The position numbers and the translations under genes were made by a program. This document shows, one piece after another, positions 1-8,508 of a stretch of DNA of 64,000 nucleotides. This DNA comes from Sedimentitalea xiamensis (lineage in GTDB: Bacteria; Pseudomonadota; Alphaproteobacteria; Rhodobacterales; Rhodobacteraceae). The stretch spans positions 248,001-312,000 of the forward strand of contig NZ_JASNJE010000001.1 in NCBI RefSeq assembly GCF_030164465.1, in the 5' to 3' direction. The first letter of the stretch is position 1; the number at the start of each line of letters is the position of its first letter. The notes beneath the pieces are model-generated. The model was not told the DNA's origin and made no database searches. It was given only the letters and a program-made list of their open reading frames with translations.

Positions 1-1
1 G

Positions 2-355
2 CATCGCCGGCAACGCGGCCAGGAAATCGCCATGAACCGGATGATGGCCGACGTTCCAACGGCGGATGTGGTGATCGTGAACCCGACCCACTACGCCGTC
101 GCGCTGAAATGGAACAGGACGCCGGGAGCGGCGCCCGTTTGCGTGGCCAAGGGTGTCGACGAGGTCGCCGCTTCCATACGCGAAGCGGCAAACCTGGCCG
201 GCGTTCCGATTCACCATGATCCCCCGACCGCCCGCGCGCTTCACGCCACAATAGACCTTGGGCAGGAAATTTCCGAAGACCACTACCGGGCGGTCGCCGC
301 CGCCATTCGGTTTGCCGAACAGATGCGCAAACGCGCGAAAGGAAGGGGGCGATGA
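2..355 (+). CDS. flhB: FlhB C-terminal part (flagellar export switch), cut by window start
   Basis: This is the cytoplasmic end of FlhB, the inner-membrane component of the flagellar type III export apparatus that switches export from rod/hook to filament substrates. The reading frame is open from base 2, so the real start and the membrane segments lie upstream of the window. The visible part carries the family's NPTH autocleavage motif in the context ADVVIVNPTHYAVALKW. It ends in a basic tail and its stop overlaps the next gene's start by four bases (ATGA), so the two are translationally coupled. The ATG at base 32 is internal and is not the start. Confidence 0.95.
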   Translation, partial: HRRQRGQEIAMNRMMADVPTADVVIVNPTHYAVALKWNRTPGAAPVCVAKGVDEVAASIREAANLAGVPIHHDPPTARALHATIDLGQEISEDHYRAVAAAIRFAEQMRKRAKGRGR

Positions 356-762
356 AACAGGACAAGCTGGGGCAGATGGCGGATGTGACGCACGCGGTCT
401 ATCTGAACGAGTTTCAGAAGGTCAGAGGCATCCTAGAGGAAGAGTCGCGATTGCGACAGCAACTCGCGCGCGTCAAGGATCAGTCCAGACAGGGGCGCGA
501 AGACATGAAGGAGGACGTTTCGATGCGTTCGGTCGGCGCGGATCTTCTGTGGCAGGCGTGGCTGACCCGCACCCAGCGCCAGCTGAACATCGAACTGTCC
601 CAGGTCATGGCCCGGAAATTGACGGCGATGGGGCGTGTCCGCCGCGCGTTCGGCAGGCAGAACGCCGTCGCGGCGATGCATGAAACCCGGAAGGACGAAA
701 CCGAAAAGGCGCGTCGCAGGAAAGCCTTCGAACTCTTGATCCAGAACTCATCCATAGGCTGA
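352..762 (+). CDS. Small charged helical protein, FliJ-like candidate
   Basis: A 136-residue soluble protein rich in Arg, Lys, Glu and Gln, predicted to be almost entirely helical, with no signal peptide or membrane segment. It overlaps the end of flhB by ATGA and is the last gene of that plus-strand operon. FliJ, the stalk-like protein that works with the FliI ATPase, is a small coiled-coil protein of about this length that diverges strongly between lineages, so a FliJ-like or export-chaperone role is a reasonable guess. No diagnostic motif is seen and the assignment rests on context and composition. Confidence 0.7.
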   Translation: MKQDKLGQMADVTHAVYLNEFQKVRGILEEESRLRQQLARVKDQSRQGREDMKEDVSMRSVGADLLWQAWLTRTQRQLNIELSQVMARKLTAMGRVRRAFGRQNAVAAMHETRKDETEKARRRKAFELLIQNSSIG

Positions 763-852
763 TCCGGACTTTGTCAAACGCGTCCGTGGCCCACCGACTT
801 TTCCCGCGCTTGCGGCGCGAGACTTTCCAGCCTCCGTCGCCGGTCACGAGGA

Positions 853-1332
853 TCAACTGTCCTGACGGGTGATATCGGTGATCAGAACGCTTTGCACATC
901 GGCCCCGAGCTCCTTGCGCGCCACGTCGTTCAAGGAATTCCGGAGGATGGAAAGCATGTCGGACTTCGTGAACGCGCCGTTGAATCCACCCATGTTGGCA
1001 TGGTCAAACAGAACTTGCAGAAAGGCGTCCCGCAGCCTGGGTTCCCGTTCATACACGACGTCTCTCATCGGGATTCGGGTCTCGATGCTCAGCGAAAGCA
1101 CCACGAGCGACGCAACCTTTTCGTCTTCGATGACGGGAATGACGAACTGGTTGTTGAGCTTGACGAATTCGGTGTCTGTTTCGTCGCGGCCGATGTCGGC
1201 CGGCTTCCGTTCCGTACCCGGTCTGGCGTCCTCGGTTCCGAGCTCATCGGTCGGCGAGAGGACCAGCGCCGCGCCGACGCCTGCGCCGATACCCAGTATC
1301 AGCATGAAAACGGGCAGAAGTTTCAACAGCAT
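853..1332 (-). CDS. fliL: FliL family flagellar basal-body protein
   Basis: A 159-residue protein with a single N-terminal membrane segment (about residues 5-26), an acidic linker and a periplasmic domain containing the FliL-type pattern of a strand LVVLSLSIET followed by REPRLRDAFLQVLF and a C-terminal VLITDI strand. FliL surrounds the stators at the flagellar motor and influences torque. It is the last gene of the minus-strand fliL-to-flgB run and starts 9 bases after flgH ends. It converges with the flhB operon across about 90 bases in which no convincing terminator is seen. Confidence 0.85.
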   Translation of the reverse strand: MLLKLLPVFMLILGIGAGVGAALVLSPTDELGTEDARPGTERKPADIGRDETDTEFVKLNNQFVIPVIEDEKVASLVVLSLSIETRIPMRDVVYEREPRLRDAFLQVLFDHANMGGFNGAFTKSDMLSILRNSLNDVARKELGADVQSVLITDITRQDS

Positions 1333-1341
1333 GTCCTGTCC

Positions 1342-2082
1342 CTAGAACGGCAGAACCGTATCGAGTATCTGCTGGCCATACCGCGGTTGCTGCACATCGG
1401 TGATCTGACCGCGCCCGCCGTAGGAAACCCGCGCGGAGGCAATCTTGTCGTAGGTGATCTCGTTCTGGCGGGAAATGTCTTCCGGCCGCACATAACCGGT
1501 GACAAGAAGTTCGCGAAGCTCGAAATTCACCCGCAGTTCCTGCGTTCCGGAAATCGCGAGGACACCGTTCGGCAACACGTCGACAATGGTCGCCGCCACC
1601 CGCAGCGTCAGCTTTTCGTTGCGCTTGACCGATCCTTTGCCCTTGGTCGCGCTGCTGGAGCCGAGCCCCACCGCCTGGGCCATCGACGCGCCTTCCGGCA
1701 GGCTTTCATCCAGCCGTTGCGGCAATCCCAACAGGTTGGGCACCTTCATGGATTCCTCGCCAAGACGCGACCGCTGCGTGTCGTTGCTGATCTCGGCCTT
1801 CTCGTCGATTTCGATGACCACGGTCATGATGTCGCCCTTGCGCACCGCGCGCCGGTCGCCAAGCAGAGATTGACGTCCTCCGCTCCAGAGCGAAGCCTGA
1901 TCGACGCTCCGCTGCGGCTGGGTCTGAAGGGGCAGGCCGGGCATGAGCATCGCCACATGTTCCGGCGTTTCGGTATTCGAACTGAACGAAGGCGCCTTGC
2001 CGAGATGATCCATCCGACCGCAGGCGGTCATGGCCAGAATGGCGGTCAATCCCACGAAACTTTTGAAATTCGGCTTGTGCAT
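1342..2082 (-). CDS. flgH: FlgH, flagellar L-ring lipoprotein
   Basis: FlgH forms the outer-membrane L ring through which the flagellar rod passes. The 246-residue product has a lipoprotein signal with lipobox MTAC (Cys21), the conserved core DIMTVVIEIDEKAEISN, and the family C-terminus ending GRGQITDVQQPRYGQQILD, of normal length. Its ATG shares one base with the flgA stop codon (TAATG), indicating translational coupling. A typical flagellar neighbourhood supports the call. Confidence 0.97.
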   Translation of the reverse strand: MHKPNFKSFVGLTAILAMTACGRMDHLGKAPSFSSNTETPEHVAMLMPGLPLQTQPQRSVDQASLWSGGRQSLLGDRRAVRKGDIMTVVIEIDEKAEISNDTQRSRLGEESMKVPNLLGLPQRLDESLPEGASMAQAVGLGSSSATKGKGSVKRNEKLTLRVAATIVDVLPNGVLAISGTQELRVNFELRELLVTGYVRPEDISRQNEITYDKIASARVSYGGRGQITDVQQPRYGQQILDTVLPF

Positions 2083-2501
2083 TATTGAACCTCTATGGAT
2101 CCGTCGCCCGAAATGCGACCTGTCACGGTTGTGCGCGATGACAGGTTCATCGCGCGGATGGTTTCACCCAATGCGCCGCGCCCCAGCGCGCGCCCTTCGG
2201 TTTCGATGCGCAGCCCGCCCTTGAAGAAGACGAGCGTCACCACGTCATTGTTGCTGACGATGGCCGGCGGTCCGACATCGCCGGTGCGGACCGGCCGTCC
2301 GGGATAGAGCGCCACCCTTGCTTCCTGACCGACAAGGTCGCGCGGATCGGACAGGGCGCCGTCGATCTCGACCTCCTTGGGCACGAGATCTTCGGCGGCG
2401 ATGATCTCCTTGGCGCGGATGGTGCGCGCCGGAACTAGGATGTCGGCTTTCAGTTCGAAGGCCGCCAGCGACATCGCGAGAAGAACGAGGTGCCTCATCA
2501 T
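2082..2501 (-). CDS. flgA: FlgA, P-ring assembly chaperone
   Basis: FlgA is the periplasmic chaperone for P-ring (FlgI) assembly. The 139-residue product has a signal peptide (about residues 1-19, ending LKA), a SAF domain (LVPARTIRAKEIIAAEDL) and the C-terminal beta domain with VVTLVFFKGGLRIETEGRAL. It is at the short end for the family but complete. The start overlaps the flgG stop by four bases and the stop overlaps flgH, consistent with a single operon. Confidence 0.93.
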   Translation of the reverse strand: MMRHLVLLAMSLAAFELKADILVPARTIRAKEIIAAEDLVPKEVEIDGALSDPRDLVGQEARVALYPGRPVRTGDVGPPAIVSNNDVVTLVFFKGGLRIETEGRALGRGALGETIRAMNLSSRTTVTGRISGDGSIEVQ

Positions 2502-3283
2502 CGGATCTGCGTCGTCGCGCCCATCATCTGATCCGCCGCAGATATGACCTTGGCGTTCATTTCGTAGCCGCGCTGCGCTTCGATCAGTTCGGTAACTTCC
2601 CGCACCGCATCGACCGAGCTGGCTTCGAGATATCCTTGCCGGAATGTGCCGAGCCCGTCTTCACCCGGAGTCGCAACGAGGGCCGGTCCCGAAGCCTCGG
2701 TTTCCACGAACAGATTGCTCCCGATCGCCTCCAGGCCCTTGGCGTTGGTGAAACCGGCGATCGAAAACTGACCCAGAAGCTGACCCTCGGGCGTTTCATC
2801 GAAATAGGCATAGACCTCTCCCGACGCGTTGATCGAAATGCTGCGGGCATCCGTGGGGATCACGATCTCGGGCGCCACCGCATGCCCGTCGGACGTGACG
2901 ATCATGCCTTCGGCGGATCGTTTCAGACTGCCATCGCGTGTATAGGCGGACTGCCCTGACGGCAGCGTCAGTTCGAGATAGCCCTTTCCCTCGATCGCGA
3001 TGTCCAGATCGTTGCCGGTTTCTTCCAGCGTTCCCTGGGCCAGATGCACCGTCACGGAACTCGGCCGGACGCCAAGCCCCAGCTGCACCCCGGTCGGAAG
3101 AACCGTGCCGTCCGACGCATTCACCGTTCCCGCACGCGATACCTGTTGATAGTGCAGGTCGGAGAATTCCGCGCGGCGGGCGTTGTAGCCGGTCGTGTTC
3201 ATGTTCGCGAGATTGTTAGAAATCGTTTCCACCCGCAGCTGCTGTGCACTCATTCCGGTGGCGGCAATACTCAGGGCACGCAT
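2498..3283 (-). CDS. flgG: FlgG, distal rod protein
   Basis: FlgG builds the distal rod of the flagellum. The 261-residue protein, of the usual length, begins with the rod-family motif MRALSIAATGMSAQQLRVE followed by NNLANMNTTGYNARRAEF. It has the central GQLLGQFSIAGFTN beta region and ends with the conserved helix EVTELIEAQRGYEMNAKV. A good Shine-Dalgarno sequence (AAAGGAGAA) precedes the ATG. It lies between flgF and flgA in the minus-strand operon. Confidence 0.98.
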   Translation of the reverse strand: MRALSIAATGMSAQQLRVETISNNLANMNTTGYNARRAEFSDLHYQQVSRAGTVNASDGTVLPTGVQLGLGVRPSSVTVHLAQGTLEETGNDLDIAIEGKGYLELTLPSGQSAYTRDGSLKRSAEGMIVTSDGHAVAPEIVIPTDARSISINASGEVYAYFDETPEGQLLGQFSIAGFTNAKGLEAIGSNLFVETEASGPALVATPGEDGLGTFRQGYLEASSVDAVREVTELIEAQRGYEMNAKVISAADQMMGATTQIR

Positions 3284-3301
3284 AGGATTCTCCTTTGCTG
3301 G

Positions 3302-4015
3302 TTACTTGATCAGGGTCTTCACGGCGTTCCTGATGCGCTGGTCTTCGGTGTCCAGAAAGCTCTGGCCCATTTCATAGGCGCGCTGGATCTCGATCATGCG
3401 GGACACCTGGAGGATCGCGTTGACGTTGGACCCTTCGACGAACCCCTGCAGGACGGTTGCCTGTTCCGCCGGTTCGAAACCGCCGTCGGCCCGGAACATG
3501 ACGCCATCCTCGCGGATCATGCCCAGCTGGTCGACGGGTTGCACCAGGCCGATCTGGCCCAGAACGCGCCCCTTGGCGCTGATCGTGCCGTCGGCCGCGA
3601 CACTGATGTCGGCGGCGTCCGGCGGCACGAAGATCGGCGCCCCGCCCGAATCCAGCACCCGGTGCCCGTTCGGGTTCACAAGGTCGCCATCGGCATTCGG
3701 GGAAAAGCTGCCGGCACGAGTGAGCCGTTCGCCCGCCGGCGTTTCGAGAAGGAAGAAGCCGTCGCCTTCGATCGCGAAATCGAAACTACCGTTGGTCTGG
3801 GTCAGACCTCCCTGATCCATGGAGGTGTTGCGCACGCGCGCCTCGCTCATCGACAGGGACGACTGGTCCGGGGCGGACTGCACGTATTCCGAAAAGATCA
3901 GCCCTTCCTGCCGATAGCCGGTGGTCGCGGCATTGGCGATGTTGTTGGCCACGATCCGCATTTCACGCATCAGGCCCGATTGGCGGGACAGCGTGACATA
4001 TCCGGCAGCTTCCAT
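3302..4015 (-). CDS. flgF: FlgF, proximal rod protein
   Basis: FlgF is a proximal rod protein exported by the flagellar type III system. At 237 residues it shows the rod-family N-terminus (NNIANAATTGYRQEGLIF), the DFAIEGDGFFLLETPAGERL core found in FlgF and FlgE, and the C-terminal helix MIEIQRAYEMGQ. Its start codon overlaps the fliQ stop (TGATG). It is 18 bases upstream of flgG. Confidence 0.96.
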   Translation of the reverse strand: MEAAGYVTLSRQSGLMREMRIVANNIANAATTGYRQEGLIFSEYVQSAPDQSSLSMSEARVRNTSMDQGGLTQTNGSFDFAIEGDGFFLLETPAGERLTRAGSFSPNADGDLVNPNGHRVLDSGGAPIFVPPDAADISVAADGTISAKGRVLGQIGLVQPVDQLGMIREDGVMFRADGGFEPAEQATVLQGFVEGSNVNAILQVSRMIEIQRAYEMGQSFLDTEDQRIRNAVKTLIK

Positions 4016-4287
4016 CAGGAACCTCCGACAATCAGGGGAATGATGTGGCCGTCAAAGAACGCGACCAGCGCCTGGGTCATGAATCCCATGGACAGCCAGA
4101 ACACGATCACGATGGCCGCCAGTTTCGGAACGAACGTCAGGGTCATTTCCTGGATCGAAGTCAGGGCCTGGAACAGGCCGATCACCAGCCCCGTGACCAG
4201 GGCCACGGCGAGTATCGGGATCGACACGACGACGGCGACCCAAAGGCCCTGTCGCAACGTGTCATAGAAAATACCCTCGGTCAGCAT
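4015..4287 (-). CDS. fliQ: FliQ, flagellar export gate subunit
   Basis: FliQ is a small inner-membrane subunit of the export gate, with FliP and FliR. The 90-residue product has two hydrophobic helices (about residues 13-38 and 50-75) and the family signature GLFQALTSIQEMTLTFVPK. It is embedded between fliE and flgF, separated from fliE by one base. FliP and FliR are not in this window. Confidence 0.97.
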   Translation of the reverse strand: MLTEGIFYDTLRQGLWVAVVVSIPILAVALVTGLVIGLFQALTSIQEMTLTFVPKLAAIVIVFWLSMGFMTQALVAFFDGHIIPLIVGGS

Positions 4288-4288
4288 G

Positions 4289-4579
4289 TCACACCGGCAT
4301 CCGCAGGATTTCCTGGTAGGCTTCGACCACCTTGTTGCGCACCGTTACCGCCGTTTCCACGGCCAGTTCGGTCTGCGCGAGCGCCTGGACCAGCGCGTGG
4401 GGATCGGCGTCGCCCGTCATGGCGGCCAGGGCGGTGTCTTCACTGCGCTGCAACGTCGCGGCGAAATCCTGGAACGCGGACCGGATCTGCGATCCTGCTC
4501 CCTCCGCGTCCGGATCGACCCGGGTGGCGGGGCGGGCCGCCGCATAGTTCTGCATCGCCGAAAGACTGCGAACATCCAT
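4289..4579 (-). CDS. fliE: FliE, MS ring-rod junction protein
   Basis: FliE joins the MS ring to the rod and is the first rod substrate exported. The 96-residue protein has the family's helical C-terminal half: DPHALVQALAQTELAVETAV, then VRNKVVEAYQEILRMPV. Length is normal. It sits 12 bases downstream of flgC and one base upstream of fliQ in the operon. Confidence 0.96.
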   Translation of the reverse strand: MDVRSLSAMQNYAAARPATRVDPDAEGAGSQIRSAFQDFAATLQRSEDTALAAMTGDADPHALVQALAQTELAVETAVTVRNKVVEAYQEILRMPV

Positions 4580-4591
4580 TCTGGATCTCCC

Positions 4592-4981
4592 TTATTTACG
4601 CAACAGGTCCATCAGGCTCGACGACATCTGCCGCGACTGATCGAACATCTTCAGATTGGCTTCGTAACTGCGCTGCGCCTCGCGGGCGTCCGCGATCTCG
4701 AGCATCAGGTCGACATTGGACCCTTCGTAGTGACCGGTTTCGTCCGCCATCGGGTGCGATGGGTCGTAGATCCGTTCCAGGTCGCTCCTGTCCAGCTTCA
4801 CAGGGCCGGCGAAAACCTCCGCGGCGCCGTCCGGGCCACGCACGGTTTCAAAAGACACGGTCTTGCGGCGATAGCCCGGCGTGTCCGCGTTCGAGATATT
4901 CTCGGAAACGTGCCGCAACCGGGTCGCCTGCGCTTTCAGCGCGCTGGCCGAAACCGACAGGGCCCTGGAAAATTCGCTCAT
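4592..4981 (-). CDS. flgC: FlgC, proximal rod protein
   Basis: FlgC is a proximal rod protein. The chosen ATG at 4981 gives 129 residues beginning MSEFSRALSVSASALKAQ, which is the normal family length, with the rod motif SENISNADTPGYRRKTV and the C-terminal EAQRSYEANLKMFDQS. The frame stays open upstream to 5161, but that extension overlaps flgB and has a composition foreign to the family. A purine-rich GGGAGAG precedes the chosen start. FlgB is 14 bases upstream. Confidence 0.96.
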   Translation of the reverse strand: MSEFSRALSVSASALKAQATRLRHVSENISNADTPGYRRKTVSFETVRGPDGAAEVFAGPVKLDRSDLERIYDPSHPMADETGHYEGSNVDLMLEIADAREAQRSYEANLKMFDQSRQMSSSLMDLLRK

Positions 4982-4995
4982 CCCGCCGCTCTCCC

Positions 4996-5379
4996 TCAGG
5001 CCCGGCCGAGGCTGGCGCGCAGCACGTTGAGAGACGACTTGTAGATGGCGAGCGCCCGGTCGTGCTGACGCTTGGCTTCGATTCCTTTCATCAGTTCCAG
5101 CTCGACGGACACGGAGTTTCCGTTCGGGTCCGTCTGTGAATCGGTCTGAAAGCTGTTCCACCCGGACTGGCCGTGCGTGCCGTTCATATGGCCGGTCCGG
5201 CTGGCACGCATGCCGGTTTCACCGTCGCTGCCATAGACCTGCGCAAAGGGCGCAATATCGCGCGCCTTGAACCCAGGCGTGTCGGCGTTCGCCATGTTTT
5301 CCGCGACGACAGCCTGACGCTGCCCTGCGTGGGTTGCCATGGCGTACGCGGTCTTAAAGACGTTCAATCCCTGGAACAT
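4996..5379 (-). CDS. flgB: FlgB, proximal rod protein
   Basis: FlgB is the first gene of the minus-strand flagellar operon and encodes a proximal rod protein of 127 residues. It starts MFQGLNVFKTAYAMATHAG, carries VVAENMANADTPGFKARDI and ends with a rod-type helix (VELELMKGIEAKRQHDRA). The ATG at 5379 is preferred over one nine codons upstream because a strong GGGAGAA ribosome-binding site sits six bases before it. The 88 bases to fliI hold a CtrA-box-like site. Confidence 0.94.
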   Translation of the reverse strand: MFQGLNVFKTAYAMATHAGQRQAVVAENMANADTPGFKARDIAPFAQVYGSDGETGMRASRTGHMNGTHGQSGWNSFQTDSQTDPNGNSVSVELELMKGIEAKRQHDRALAIYKSSLNVLRASLGRA

Positions 5380-5402
5380 CGGGGCTTCTCCCTCGATCAA
5401 TT

Positions 5403-5419
5403 TCAATCAAGGCTTAACC
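5403..5419 (+). promoter_or_regulatory. CtrA-box-like site between flgB and fliI
   Basis: The site reads TCAA-N7-TTAACC. The alphaproteobacterial CtrA consensus is TTAA-N7-TTAAC, so there is one mismatch, in the first half-site. It lies in the short divergent region that must contain both the flgB-operon and fliI promoters. CtrA control of flagellar genes is well established in the Rhodobacterales. Binding here is inferred from the motif only. Confidence 0.45.
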
Positions 5420-5467
5420 CCGATTCGTTTAGAAACTGTTGTCAGTGAACAAAACGGGATCGCATCC

Positions 5468-6811
5468 ATGACGATGAACCTGAAAACCCTGAAAACCGAA
5501 ATTCGCAAGGCGCGCCTATCGCGGCCCGTCGGTCGCGTCGTTGGCGTGCATGGCGGTTCGATTCGCATTTCCGGCCTGGCGCAGGACGCGCATATCGGTG
5601 ACCATCTCGTGCTCAGGCGCGATCCCGGCACGCCGCTGGGAGGAGAGGTTCTTCAGATCGACGGCGACTGCGTCTACATGCTGCCGGACTCGGCCGCCGA
5701 CGGGGTTGCGATCGGCGACCGCGCCGTGCTGCACGCGATCCCCGCATTCGCCCCCGGCGACAATTGGATCGGCCGGGTGGTCGACCCCTATGGCCGCCCG
5801 CTCGACAGCAAGCCCCTGATGCCGGGTCCCGTGGCCCGGAACCTTGTCGCGCCGCCGCCGCCCGCCGTGGACCGGCGACCGCTCGGGGAACGGGTGGCGA
5901 CAGGCCTGTCGGTCCTGAACACGATCCTGCCCGTCGTGCAGGGGCAGCGGGTCGGACTCTTCGCCGGCTCCGGCGTCGGCAAGTCCAGCCTTCTGGCGGA
6001 CCTGGCGCGGAACATGCAGGCCGATGTCGTGGTGATCGCCCTGATCGGCGAGCGGGGCCGGGAAGTGAACCACTTCGTGGACCATGTGCTCGGACCCGAA
6101 GGCATGAAGCGGGCGGTGGTCGTCGCGGCGACTTCGGACCAGTCGGCCCTGACCAGGCGCCGTTGCGCCTGGGCCGCCATGTCCGTCGCCGAACATTTCC
6201 GGGATCTCGGGCTCAATGTTCTGTTCCTCGCGGATTCGGTGACGCGATTTGCCGAGGCGCACCGCGAAATCGCGGTTTCCGGCGGGGAGGCCCCGGCGTT
6301 GCGCGGCTACCCGCCTTCGGTCACGCCGCTGATCACCGCGCTGTGCGAACGCGCCGGACCGGGCCGCGCGGACCAGGGCCATATCACCGCCGTTTTCAGC
6401 GTCCTGGTCGCGGGCTCGGACATGGACGAACCCATCGCCGACATCCTGCGCGGCGTGCTCGACGGGCATATCGTACTGGACCGCGACATCGCGGAGCGCG
6501 GCCGTTTCCCCGCAATCGACGTCGGGCGGTCCGTTTCGCGCAGCCTGCCCGGCGCCGCCAGCGAATCCGAAAACGCCTTGATCCAGGACGTCCGCAAGAT
6601 GCTGGGCGCCTACGAACAATCCGAAGTCATGATCAAGGCCGGTCTCTATTCCGAAGGCTCCGATCCGACGCTGGATCAGGCGATCCGGCTCTGGCCCGAA
6701 CTGGACGCCTTTTTCGCCAAACCCGATCCGACCGGCATTCAGAACAGCTTTGACCGGCTCGATCTGATCCTGCGGCGCGCGGGCGGCACACCGGCCAGGC
6801 GAAAGCCCTGA
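5468..6811 (+). CDS. fliI: FliI, flagellum-specific export ATPase
   Basis: FliI is the F1-beta-like ATPase that unfolds and feeds substrates to the flagellar export gate. The 447-residue product has the Walker A loop GSGVGKS (residues 167-173, Lys172), the Walker B strand LNVLFLADSVTRFAEAHRE and the family stretch GYPPSVTPLITALCERAG. The ATG at 5468 gives the usual length; an in-frame ATG at 5339 would extend across the whole divergent flgB region and is rejected. It is transcribed away from the rod operon, so it has its own promoter. Confidence 0.97.
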   Translation: MTMNLKTLKTEIRKARLSRPVGRVVGVHGGSIRISGLAQDAHIGDHLVLRRDPGTPLGGEVLQIDGDCVYMLPDSAADGVAIGDRAVLHAIPAFAPGDNWIGRVVDPYGRPLDSKPLMPGPVARNLVAPPPPAVDRRPLGERVATGLSVLNTILPVVQGQRVGLFAGSGVGKSSLLADLARNMQADVVVIALIGERGREVNHFVDHVLGPEGMKRAVVVAATSDQSALTRRRCAWAAMSVAEHFRDLGLNVLFLADSVTRFAEAHREIAVSGGEAPALRGYPPSVTPLITALCERAGPGRADQGHITAVFSVLVAGSDMDEPIADILRGVLDGHIVLDRDIAERGRFPAIDVGRSVSRSLPGAASESENALIQDVRKMLGAYEQSEVMIKAGLYSEGSDPTLDQAIRLWPELDAFFAKPDPTGIQNSFDRLDLILRRAGGTPARRKP

Positions 6812-6921
6812 ATTTGGCGGTCAGCCGCCGAAAAACGAAATCCAGCGGCAGTTGAGTTTGCCGGGCAAAGCGCCTATCTCGGCAGGAACTCCGCAGGGGC
6901 GGAGAGACGAGGAACCCGAAC

Positions 6922-7536
6922 TTGGCCAATCATCTTTATCAGAACGACCTGCCCGACGGGCTTGACCTGGGACCGATCGTTGCGATCGATTGCGAAACCA
7001 TGGGGCTGAACCCGCACCGGGACCGGCTCTGCGTGATCCAGATGTCCGGGGGCGACGGCGACACCCATATCGTGCAGGTCGCGCAGGGTCAGACCGAAGC
7101 GCCCAATATCTGCGCCATGCTGGAAAACCCGGACGTATTGAAGCTGTTCCACTTCGGCCGGTTCGACATTGCCGCGATGTTCCACGCTTTCGGCGCGCTG
7201 GCGGCGCCTGTCTACTGCACCAAGATCGCAAGCCGGCTGGTCCGCACATACACCGACCGGCACGGGCTGAAGAACCTGACACAGGAATTGATCGGCGTGG
7301 ACATCAGCAAGCAGCAGCAGATGAGCGACTGGGGCGCGGAGACGCTGACTCCGGCGCAGCTCGACTATGCCGCCTCCGACGTTCTCTATCTGCACCGGCT
7401 GCGCGACGAACTGAACGCAAGGCTGGCGCGCGAGGGACGGACCGAAATGGCGCAGGCCTGTTTCGATTTTCTTCCGATGCGGGCAAGGCTGGACCTGGCC
7501 GGCTGGCCGGAAACAGATATCTTCGCGCACGCATGA
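6922..7536 (+). CDS. rnd: RNase D-type 3'-5' exonuclease, single-domain form
   Basis: A DEDDy exonuclease acting on RNA 3' ends. The 204-residue product has Exo I with Asp23 and Glu25 (AIDCETMGL), Exo II (LFHFGRFDIAAMF) and Exo III (QLDYAASDVLYLHRL, the YxxxD form). It is about half the size of E. coli RNase D because it lacks the C-terminal HRDC domains; such short forms are common in alphaproteobacteria. The start is TTG, preceded by GACGAGGA. Its stop overlaps the next gene by ATGA. Confidence 0.9.
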   Translation: MANHLYQNDLPDGLDLGPIVAIDCETMGLNPHRDRLCVIQMSGGDGDTHIVQVAQGQTEAPNICAMLENPDVLKLFHFGRFDIAAMFHAFGALAAPVYCTKIASRLVRTYTDRHGLKNLTQELIGVDISKQQQMSDWGAETLTPAQLDYAASDVLYLHRLRDELNARLAREGRTEMAQACFDFLPMRARLDLAGWPETDIFAHA

Positions 7537-8495
7537 GCAGCACCTTTCAGGACACCGCCCGCCGCGTCATCCGGACGGAAGCAAACGCACTGGGTCTGCT
7601 GGAAAACAGCCTTGACGACTCGTTCGACCGTGCCGTCGACCTGTTGCTGAACGCACGCGGGCGCGTCATCGTCAGCGGCATGGGAAAATCCGGCCACATC
7701 GCGCGCAAGATCGCCGCCACCTTCGCCAGCACCGGAACTCCCGCGCATTTCGTTCACCCTGCCGAAGCCAGCCACGGCGATCTGGGAATGATGGCCCAGG
7801 GCGACGTGGCGCTGGTTCTGTCGAACTCCGGTGAAACGCCGGAACTGGCCGATCTCGTGGCCTATACCCGCCGGTTCGCAATTCCCCTGATCGGCGTCGC
7901 CGGCCGGCCGGAATCGACGCTCCTGAAACAGTCCGATGTCGCGCTTGTCCTGCCCGGCGCCGAAGAAGCCTGCGGAACCGGCATCGTTCCGACCACCTCG
8001 ACCACCATGACTCTCGCGCTCGGCGACGCGCTGGCGGTGGCGCTGATGGAACATCGCGCCTTCACGCCGGAACATTTCCGCGAATTCCACCCCGGCGGCA
8101 AACTGGGCGCGCGCCTGTCGAAGGTCCGCGACCTGATGCATGTCGGCGACTCGCTTCCCCTGGTGCAAACGGACTCCCCCATGAGCGACACGCTGATCGA
8201 AATCAGCCGGAAAGGGTTCGGCGTCGCCGGGGTCTGCGGCACGGACGGTGCCCTGGCCGGAATCATCACGGACGGGGACCTGCGCCGCAAGATGGACGGG
8301 TTGCTGTCCCATAACGCCGGCGAGGTCATGACGGCCAACCCGACCACGATCGGTCCGGACGCATTGGCCGAAGAAGCGGTCGCCGTCATGAACCACCGCA
8401 AGATCACCTGCCTTTTCGTGGTCGATCCGAAAGGGCCGCCAAAGCCTCTGGGGCTGCTCCACATCCATGACTGCCTGCGGGTCGGTCTGGGTTGA
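7533..8495 (+). CDS. kdsD: Arabinose-5-phosphate isomerase (KpsF/GutQ/KdsD family)
   Basis: It converts ribulose 5-phosphate to arabinose 5-phosphate, the first step toward Kdo for LPS. The 320-residue protein has an N-terminal SIS domain (GRVIVSGMGKSGHIARKI; SNSGETPELADLV; PTTSTTMTLALGDALA) and two C-terminal CBS repeats (from about residue 205: VRDLMHVGDSLP and EVMTANPTTIG). The ATG overlaps the exonuclease stop. Placement directly before lptC and with kdsB elsewhere in the window fits an LPS role. KpsF and GutQ are alternative names for the same activity. Confidence 0.95.
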   Translation: MSSTFQDTARRVIRTEANALGLLENSLDDSFDRAVDLLLNARGRVIVSGMGKSGHIARKIAATFASTGTPAHFVHPAEASHGDLGMMAQGDVALVLSNSGETPELADLVAYTRRFAIPLIGVAGRPESTLLKQSDVALVLPGAEEACGTGIVPTTSTTMTLALGDALAVALMEHRAFTPEHFREFHPGGKLGARLSKVRDLMHVGDSLPLVQTDSPMSDTLIEISRKGFGVAGVCGTDGALAGIITDGDLRRKMDGLLSHNAGEVMTANPTTIGPDALAEEAVAVMNHRKITCLFVVDPKGPPKPLGLLHIHDCLRVGLG

Positions 8496-8508
8496 AACGG
8501 GGTCCCGG

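Noticed and set aside
778-852. Terminator between the flhB operon and fliL
   Set aside because: Only a five-base stem CGCGC/GCGCG without a U-tract; too weak to call.
4982-5161. 60-codon N-terminal extension of flgC
   Set aside because: It overlaps flgB, is Arg-rich and unlike any rod protein, and the internal ATG gives the normal length.
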